From Candidatus Parabacteroides intestinavium (lineage in GTDB: Bacteria > Bacteroidota > Bacteroidia > Bacteroidales > Tannerellaceae): DNA of 16,948 bases. The notes under the pieces are model-generated. The model was not told the origin of the DNA and made no database searches. It saw nothing but the letters and a program-made list of their open reading frames with translations. The stretch is taken from positions 1 through 16,948 of the forward strand of contig DWYO01000335.1 of the NCBI GenBank assembly GCA_019118725.1, written 5' to 3'. Each line of letters begins with the position of its first letter. Within the stretch, counting starts at the first letter, position 1. The translations under genes were made by a program, and so were the position numbers. Positions 6,925 to 11,956 of the stretch are shown piece by piece.

Positions 6925-7575
6925 ATGAAAACAGACAAAATAAAATATGCCCGTCATCCGCAACTCTTGCTTATCTTTTGCGGATGGTCTGTATCTCCGG
7001 AAATACTCCGGGACATCGAGCCGGACGAAGGAGAGGATCTTTGGTTGGTATCAGACTACCGTGACCTCCTGTTTCCGGAAGATATAAGCCGCTATGAAAA
7101 GGTGCGCCTGATTGCCTGGTCGTTCGGGGTTTATGTGGCCTCACGTATCTGTCCGGATTGGCCCGTAAGATTCGGTCCTTGTATTGCCATCAACGGTACC
7201 CCTCGTCCGGTGGATGACCGGGAAGGGATTCCGCTCTCCGTCTTCCAAGGCACCCTGCAACAACTTTCTCCGGAGAATATCCGAAAATTTAACCGGAGGA
7301 TGTGCGGATCGCATGAAGTCTTACGCCACTACGAATCGGTCCCGCTCCGTCCGTTCGAGGAGGTCAGCGCGGAATTGCGCCACCTGTCTGATGAGGTCAA
7401 CGCACATCCGGAGGGCTCCTTCGCTTGGGACAAGGCCTGGGTCTCAACCTCCGACCGGATTTTCCCACCCGATAATCAAAAGCGGGCCTGGGAGAAACGG
7501 GGTGTTCCCTACCAAGAGATAAATGCCCCGCATTATGGTTTTAATCAGACAAAGAAATGGACAGAATGGATTTGA
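6925..7575 (+). CDS. bioG: Pimeloyl-ACP methyl ester esterase, BioG type
   Basis: BioG is an alpha/beta-hydrolase that removes the methyl group from pimeloyl-ACP methyl ester, ending the BioC-masked chain-building phase. The 216-residue protein has the short BioG architecture: an FCGWSVSPE turn near residues 18-25 in the oxyanion-hole region, the nucleophile Ser66 in LIAWSFGVY, an acid at Asp177 in STSDRIFPP, and His203 in APHYGF, the expected order of a Ser-Asp-His triad. The length and the WSFG nucleophile elbow distinguish it from BioH, which is longer and uses GWSLGG. It begins 99 nt after bioF with an A-rich leader, and its end overlaps bioC by up to 19 nt, so the esterase and the methyltransferase that work at opposite ends of the same pathway are probably translationally coupled. 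Confidence 0.92.
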   Translation: MKTDKIKYARHPQLLLIFCGWSVSPEILRDIEPDEGEDLWLVSDYRDLLFPEDISRYEKVRLIAWSFGVYVASRICPDWPVRFGPCIAINGTPRPVDDREGIPLSVFQGTLQQLSPENIRKFNRRMCGSHEVLRHYESVPLRPFEEVSAELRHLSDEVNAHPEGSFAWDKAWVSTSDRIFPPDNQKRAWEKRGVPYQEINAPHYGFNQTKKWTEWI

Positions 7576-8360
7576 ACAGGTATAGGGAACGTATCCGGAA
7601 CCGGTTCAGCAAGGCATCATCTACCTATGATGAATCGGCCATCGCTCAACGTACCATAGCCCATACCTTGAGTGAGATGCTAAAAGATTATCTTGCCCAT
7701 AATGCGTCCCGGTTCCCGCGAAACGGACTGGAGATAGGATGTGGAACAGGACTCCTGACCCGTTATTTACAAGCATTGTGCCCATCCGCACATTGGGTAT
7801 TGAACGATATTCAAGAGACCGGCAAGGAACGGGCTTTGAGCTATTGCGCAGATGATACGGAATTTATCTGCCAGGACGCGGAAAGCCTGGACGTGAAGGG
7901 GCATTTCTCATTGATTGCCTCGGCATCTACCTTCCAATGGTTCATCCATCCGGACAAGATGATAGAGCGATTCGCACGTTGGCAATCTGCGGGCAATATC
8001 CTGCTCTTCTCGACCTTCCTTCCGGATAATCTTCGGGAAATCCGCCAATTGACAGGGATAGGGCTTTCCTATCCTTCCTCCGAGGATTGGCGTCATTGGC
8101 TGGAGAGGGATTACCTAATCCGCCACCAGAAGGAAGAACAACTCACTCTCTGCTTCGACACCCCCATGCAGGTATTGCTCCACATGAAGCATACCGGGGT
8201 AACAGGCACGCACGCCGGCGTATGGTCTGCAGGGAAGCTTCGCGCCTTTTGTGAGGCTTACACACGCCATTACCGGACATCCGAGAATCAAGTAACATTA
8301 ACCTACCGACCTCTATATGTGTTGGCGGAAAAAAATAAAAGAGCGTGTGTCGCACCTTAA
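7557..8360 (+). CDS. bioC: Malonyl-ACP O-methyltransferase
   Basis: BioC is a cytosolic SAM-dependent methyltransferase that caps malonyl-ACP as a methyl ester so fatty-acid synthase accepts it for two rounds of elongation. The 267-residue protein starts with the family's RFSKASSTYDESAIAQ helix, then has SAM motif I LEIGCGTG (58-65), an acidic post-I region (VLNDIQ), a motif near CQDAESLD, and SASTFQWF, which is the ASAAFQWL-like BioC hallmark. The start at 7557 overlaps bioG by 19 nt; a second ATG at 7566 is equally possible and would overlap by 10 nt. The stop codon lies in the loop of a small hairpin (8345-8376). The hallmark motifs and bioG next door rule out an unrelated class I methyltransferase. 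Confidence 0.93.
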   Translation: MDRMDLNRYRERIRNRFSKASSTYDESAIAQRTIAHTLSEMLKDYLAHNASRFPRNGLEIGCGTGLLTRYLQALCPSAHWVLNDIQETGKERALSYCADDTEFICQDAESLDVKGHFSLIASASTFQWFIHPDKMIERFARWQSAGNILLFSTFLPDNLREIRQLTGIGLSYPSSEDWRHWLERDYLIRHQKEEQLTLCFDTPMQVLLHMKHTGVTGTHAGVWSAGKLRAFCEAYTRHYRTSENQVTLTYRPLYVLAEKNKRACVAP

Positions 8361-8376
8361 GTGCAGCAAAACACAC
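8345..8376 (+). other. Nested hairpin over the bioC stop codon
   Basis: GTGTGT at 8345-8350 pairs with ACACAC at 8371-8376, and inside it GCAC (8352-8355) pairs with GTGC (8361-8364) around loop CTTAA (8356-8360), which contains the bioC stop codon. No T-run follows, so it is not an intrinsic terminator. It could affect re-initiation at bioD, whose ATG is 14 nt further on. The stem is short and may be chance. Confidence 0.3.
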
Positions 8377-8389
8377 TCCCTCTAAAACA

Positions 8390-9058
8390 ATGAATATGGG
8401 AAAAGTATATTTTGTATCAGGAATCGATACCAACATAGGCAAGACCTATGCCACGGGTATCCTCGCGAAAAGCATCGCGGAAAAAGGGAAAAGCGTCATC
8501 ACCCAAAAGATGATTCAGACGGGATGTATAAATACCTCTGAAGATATTGAGGCGCATCGTAAAATACAAGGTATCGGGGAACTGGAGGAAGACCGTATGG
8601 GAATCACCTGCCCTTATATCTTCACCTATCCTTGCTCACCGCACATGGCCGCGGATAGGGACGGATGTACGATAGATTATGGGAAAATCTATTCGGCCAC
8701 CCGCCAATTGCAAGAGAAATATGAATATGTGCTCTTGGAAGGGGCCGGAGGGCTGATGGTCCCTACCGACCATAAAAGGCTTACCATCGACTATGTCCGC
8801 GAACATCATTACCCGCTCTTGCTGGTCACGAACGGACGATTGGGAAGTATCAATCAGACCCTCCTGAATATCGAGATGTGCAAGTATCATGATATCCCGG
8901 TCGCCTCGCTCATCTATAACCGATATCCCCATGAGGATGAAGCCATCGAGCAAAACACCCTCGATTACCTGCATGAGCGTTACCCGGAGCTTTCCATCCT
9001 GCTCTTGCCCGAATGGACCGGACGGGAGCGTATGGATCTGGGGAACCTTCTGGAATAA
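8390..9058 (+). CDS. bioD: Dethiobiotin synthetase
   Basis: BioD is an ATP-dependent carboxylase that closes the ureido ring of DAPA to give dethiobiotin, the BioB substrate. The 222-residue protein opens with KVYFVSGIDTNIGKTYATG, whose P-loop is the BioD form GxxTxxGKT (residues 11-19), followed by Gln-Lys-Met in the DAPA-binding region, LLEGAGGLMVP with the catalytic-site acidic and glycine residues, and VTNGRLGSINQTLL in the nucleotide-binding half. The frame is open further upstream to 8345, but that extension overlaps bioC and carries no family sequence; the ATG at 8390 (or the next one at 8396) places the P-loop correctly. It is the last gene of the biotin cluster, and a long inverted repeat starts 8 nt after its stop. 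Confidence 0.95.
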   Translation: MNMGKVYFVSGIDTNIGKTYATGILAKSIAEKGKSVITQKMIQTGCINTSEDIEAHRKIQGIGELEEDRMGITCPYIFTYPCSPHMAADRDGCTIDYGKIYSATRQLQEKYEYVLLEGAGGLMVPTDHKRLTIDYVREHHYPLLLVTNGRLGSINQTLLNIEMCKYHDIPVASLIYNRYPHEDEAIEQNTLDYLHERYPELSILLLPEWTGRERMDLGNLLE

Positions 9059-9065
9059 GAAAAAT

Positions 9066-9101
9066 TTCATGCCTATCTTTGTCCGGAAAGATAGGCATGA
9101 A
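9066..9101 (+). other. 15-bp perfect inverted repeat after bioD
   Basis: TTCATGCCTATCTTT (9066-9080) pairs perfectly with AAAGATAGGCATGAA (9087-9101) around the loop GTCCGG. It lies 8 nt after the bioD stop. On the plus strand no T-run follows, so termination by the usual intrinsic mechanism is doubtful, but it could define or protect the mRNA 3' end. On the minus strand the stem is followed by a T-rich stretch. It is built from one inverted and one direct copy of the ATAGGCAT octamer, placed exactly 22 bp apart. Confidence 0.6.
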
Positions 9102-9142
9102 CTCCGACAAACATAGGCATCTTTTCCGACAAACATAGGCAT
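9069..9142 (+). repeat. Phased ATAGGCAT array B, 22-bp period with one inverted copy
   Basis: ATAGGCAT starts at 9091, 9113 and 9135, and the inverted form ATGCCTAT starts at 9069; all four are exactly 22 bp apart. The second and third direct copies share the 18-mer TCCGACAAACATAGGCAT (9103-9120 and 9125-9142). The first two units form the hairpin at 9066-9101. Octamer, period and A-rich flanks match array A at 181-254. The array ends about 74 nt before the -7 box assigned to pyrB. Confidence 0.8.
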
Positions 9143-9215
9143 AAAAAAATGCAAAAAATTTATCCTCCCAACCTAAAATAAAAAACATATATGTAAATAT
9201 TCGGAAATGTTTTCG

Positions 9216-9223
9216 TAACTTCG
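9216..9223 (+). promoter_or_regulatory. Candidate pyrB promoter -7 box
   Basis: TAACTTCG differs from TAnnTTTG at one position. It would place the start site near 9230 with a leader of about 20 nt before the pyrB ATG at 9252. No clear TTTG was found at the -33 position; the region 9190-9200 is A/T-rich. The 193-nt gap after bioD otherwise holds only the repeat array and A/T-rich sequence. Confidence 0.45.
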
Positions 9224-9251
9224 CCATACAAAAAGACAGATATACACATCT

Positions 9252-10169
9252 ATGAAAAGTAAAAGCTTAGTATCAATCGATCAATGTTCCAAGGAAGACA
9301 TTCTTCGGATCTTGAATAACGCGGAGAAATTTGAACAAAACCCCAACCGCCGGTTATTGGAAGGGAAAGTAGCCGCTACACTCTTCTTCGAACCCTCTAC
9401 ACGTACCCGTCTGAGTTTCGAGACCGCGGTAAATCGCTTGGGAGGCCGGGTGATTGGATTTCAGGATGCCTCTACGACCAGCTCATCAAAGGGCGAAACG
9501 CTGAAAGATACCATCCTGATGGTCAGCAATTATGCCGACCTTATCATCATGCGTCATTATCTGGAAGGAGCGGCCCGTTATGCCTCGGAGGTTACCGACA
9601 TACCCATTATCAATGCCGGAGACGGGGCCAACCAGCATCCCTCTCAAACCATGCTGGATCTCTATTCCATCCGCAAGACACAAGGCACGCTGAACAACTT
9701 GACCATTACCATGGTGGGAGACTTGAAATACGGACGTACGGTACATTCGCTGATTGTTGGCATGTCTCACTTCAATCCGACTTTCCATTTCATCGCCCCG
9801 AACGAATTACGTATGCCGGACGAGCAAAAGAACTTCTGCGACCTGCATGGCATCAAGTATTACGAGCACCGGGAATTTACGGAAGAGATCATCAACCAAA
9901 GCGATATCCTCTATATGACACGGGTCCAGCGCGAACGGTTCACCGACCTCGAGGAGTATGAACGTGTGAAGAATGTGTATATTCTGAAGAACTCGATGTT
10001 GGCAGGAAGCAAGGAAAACCTGCGCATCTTGCACCCGCTTCCACGTGTCAACGAGATAGCATACGATGTGGATGATAATCCGAAAGCCTACTATATCCAG
10101 CAGGCGCGCAACGGATTATTCGCCCGTCAAGCCATTATTTGCGAAGTATTAGGTATCTCAATCGATTAA
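9252..10169 (+). CDS. pyrB: Aspartate carbamoyltransferase, catalytic subunit
   Basis: PyrB joins carbamoyl phosphate to L-aspartate, the committed step of pyrimidine synthesis. The 305-residue protein has the carbamoyl-phosphate loop FFEPSTRTRLSFE (Ser49 to Arg53), the mobile 80s-type loop STTSSSKGETLKDT with its conserved Ser and Lys reaching into the neighbouring active site, DGANQHPSQTMLDL, and HPLPRVNEI near the C-terminus. The last motif and the SSKGE loop separate it from ornithine carbamoyltransferase. Length equals the usual class B catalytic chain. The regulatory chain gene starts 11 nt after its stop, so the enzyme is probably the E. coli-like dodecamer under nucleotide control. 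Its start is fixed by family length and a short leader after the candidate promoter. Confidence 0.97.
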   Translation: MKSKSLVSIDQCSKEDILRILNNAEKFEQNPNRRLLEGKVAATLFFEPSTRTRLSFETAVNRLGGRVIGFQDASTTSSSKGETLKDTILMVSNYADLIIMRHYLEGAARYASEVTDIPIINAGDGANQHPSQTMLDLYSIRKTQGTLNNLTITMVGDLKYGRTVHSLIVGMSHFNPTFHFIAPNELRMPDEQKNFCDLHGIKYYEHREFTEEIINQSDILYMTRVQRERFTDLEEYERVKNVYILKNSMLAGSKENLRILHPLPRVNEIAYDVDDNPKAYYIQQARNGLFARQAIICEVLGISID

Positions 10170-10180
10170 ATAGCAATAGT

Positions 10181-10651
10181 ATGTCAGCATTAAAAAATAA
10201 TAAAGAACTATTAGTAGCCGCCATCAAGAACGGAACGGTAATCGACCATATCCCCCCGACTCAGCTCTTCAAGGTCGCATCTTTGTTGGAGTTGGACAAA
10301 ATGACACACAACACGATTACGATAGCCAATAACCTCCCCAGCAACCAGTTCGGTTTGAAGGGGATGATCAAAATCTCCGATAAATTCTTTAACGAAGATG
10401 AAATAAGCCGTATCGCATTAGTCGCGCCCAACGTTATCCTGAACATCATCCGCGATTATGAGGTGGTCGAAAAGAAATGCGTCTCCCTCCCCAAGGAACT
10501 GGTGGGATTGGTGAAATGTAACAATCCGAAGTGTATCACCAATAACGAACCGATGCCGACCCGGTTTGAGGTCATCGACAAAGAGGCGGGAACCATCAAG
10601 TGCCATTATTGCGAACGCAAGATCAATAAGGACGATATTATCATAAAATAA
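10181..10651 (+). CDS. pyrI: Aspartate carbamoyltransferase, regulatory subunit
   Basis: PyrI binds ATP, CTP and UTP and tunes PyrB activity within the holoenzyme. The 156-residue protein has an N-terminal nucleotide-binding domain that begins VAAIKNGTVIDHIPP, the family hallmark, with GLKGMIKI in the middle, and a C-terminal zinc domain with C113 and C118 (CNNPKC) and C141 and C144 (CHYC), the four ligands that hold the contact to PyrB. The frame is open back to 10139 but that would overlap pyrB; the ATG at 10181 gives the normal family length. The stop shares one base with the next start (TAATG). Confidence 0.96.
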   Translation: MSALKNNKELLVAAIKNGTVIDHIPPTQLFKVASLLELDKMTHNTITIANNLPSNQFGLKGMIKISDKFFNEDEISRIALVAPNVILNIIRDYEVVEKKCVSLPKELVGLVKCNNPKCITNNEPMPTRFEVIDKEAGTIKCHYCERKINKDDIIIK

Positions 10652-11220
10652 TGAAACACTCCTGGAAACCCGGCACCATGATTTATCCGCTCCCGGCGGT
10701 CATGATCACTTGCGGAAGTACACCCGAAGAATATAACATTATTACCGTGGCATGGGTTGGTACGATTTGTACCAACCCGCCTATGTGTTATATCTCGGTG
10801 CGCCCCGAACGCCACTCCTATCCCATCCTGAAAAAGAATATGGAGTTTGTCATCAACCTGACCACGCAAGATCTGGCCTACGCCACAGATTGGTGTGGGG
10901 TCAATTCGGGGAAAGAGCATCATAAGTTTGAGGAAATGCACCTGACTCCGGGAAAAGCAGAACGGGTAAGTGCCCCGATCATCGAGGAATCACCCCTCTG
11001 CATCGAATGCCGGGTCAAGGAGATTCTCGCTCTCGGGAGCCATGATATGTTTATCGCGGATGTGGTTAATGTCCTGGCCGATGACAAATACCTGAATCCG
11101 GAGAGCGGTGCTTTCGACCTCCAGAAGGCCGGACTATTGGCATATGCCCACGGGAAATATTATGGATTAGGCGAGTTGATCGGGAAATTCGGCTGGTCGG
11201 TCCAAAAGAAAAAGGGATAA
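10651..11220 (+). CDS. Flavin reductase-like FMN-binding protein
   Basis: This 189-residue cytosolic protein belongs to the flavin reductase-like split-barrel family (DIM6/NTAB type), which binds FMN and often reduces flavin with NAD(P)H or serves as a small flavoprotein. Seen features are MIYPLPAVMITCGS near residues 10-23, NIITVAWVGTICTNPP (the flavin-contact strand and turn), ISVRPERHSY, FVINLTT, and a C-terminal LLAYAHGKYYGLGELIG segment. The substrate is not predictable. It overlaps the pyrI stop by one base and is followed 5 nt later by a barrel-protein gene, so it belongs to the pyrBI transcription unit. A link to pyrimidine synthesis, for example to a flavin-dependent dihydroorotate dehydrogenase, is speculation. 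Confidence 0.85.
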   Translation: MKHSWKPGTMIYPLPAVMITCGSTPEEYNIITVAWVGTICTNPPMCYISVRPERHSYPILKKNMEFVINLTTQDLAYATDWCGVNSGKEHHKFEEMHLTPGKAERVSAPIIEESPLCIECRVKEILALGSHDMFIADVVNVLADDKYLNPESGAFDLQKAGLLAYAHGKYYGLGELIGKFGWSVQKKKG

Positions 11221-11225
11221 AAAAG

Positions 11226-11945
11226 ATGAGAGTCCTGCTCGTTTCCATCGGATTATTGTTGCTGAGCATATCCGGCTCCGCACAAACCATTCTTCAGGAC
11301 TACGACAAGCCCTATAATATCGGTGTGCGGGTAGGATTCAATTCCGCCTTTCCTTTGGTCAATTCCTTCACCATCAATGACGAAGCCATCACGGACTACC
11401 ACATTCATTATAAGGTAGGTTATCTGGCGGCCGTGACCTTCTCGGTCAATTTCAACCGCTATTTTATCCAGCCCAGCATAAGTTGGTACCGGAGTAATGC
11501 CGAGATTCAGTTCGACTATCCGCTTTTCAACTCCGGGAACACCAATATAGCCGGTACCCAAAATGCGGTTCTCAAGCTGGACTCAGAAGTCAACTCGCTG
11601 GAAGTCCCGATCCTGATCGGGTATCATATCATCAAAGAGGGACCTTATGGCATGAGCATCAAGTTCGGGCCTAAAGGAATCTACCATTATAAAAGCGATT
11701 ATACCTTGAACTCGTCCGTGGTATCATTCCGGCACGAAAAGGACAATATCCCCTATGCCGTCAATTTTGTTTCAGCCATAGGGGTTACCATCGGACGCCT
11801 ATTTCTGGATTTCTCTTACGAGTTCGGGCTTCATTCCGTGCGTTCAGACTTTACCTATACGGATGTCCTGACCGGCGAGGAAGGCACCGCGAGCCTCTCC
11901 CAACGTACCAACAAGCTCAGTTTCTCCTTAGGATTCATCTTTTGA
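11226..11945 (+). CDS. PorT-family outer-membrane beta-barrel protein
   Basis: This 239-residue protein has a signal peptide (basic start, leucine-rich core, GSAQ junction near residue 20) and then alternating polar/hydrophobic strands ending in aromatic residues, with a final FSLGFIF whose terminal Phe is typical of outer-membrane insertion. Its length and the opening NIGVRVGFNSAFP resemble the PorT/outer-membrane beta-barrel domain family of Bacteroidetes. PorT itself was named from P. gingivalis type IX secretion, but most relatives in this family have no known role, so no gene symbol is given. It lies 5 nt after the flavin-reductase-like gene and is probably the last gene of that unit. 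It converges with the nuclease gene, with 11 nt between the two stop codons. Confidence 0.8.
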   Translation: MRVLLVSIGLLLLSISGSAQTILQDYDKPYNIGVRVGFNSAFPLVNSFTINDEAITDYHIHYKVGYLAAVTFSVNFNRYFIQPSISWYRSNAEIQFDYPLFNSGNTNIAGTQNAVLKLDSEVNSLEVPILIGYHIIKEGPYGMSIKFGPKGIYHYKSDYTLNSSVVSFRHEKDNIPYAVNFVSAIGVTIGRLFLDFSYEFGLHSVRSDFTYTDVLTGEEGTASLSQRTNKLSFSLGFIF

Positions 11946-11956
11946 CACATACCGGA

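Noticed and set aside
8345..8389. Upstream extension of bioD
   Set aside because: The added residues overlap the bioC end and precede the conserved MGKVYFVSGID start; no family member known to me has them.
9059..9251. BirA operator or biotin riboswitch around the biotin cluster
   Set aside because: I looked here and upstream of bioB for a long BirA-type palindrome and found none I recognise; the only long palindrome here is made of the ATAGGCAT repeat.
10139..10180. Upstream extension of pyrI into pyrB
   Set aside because: The first 14 residues overlap the pyrB C-terminus in another frame, and the ATG at 10181 gives the standard PyrI length.
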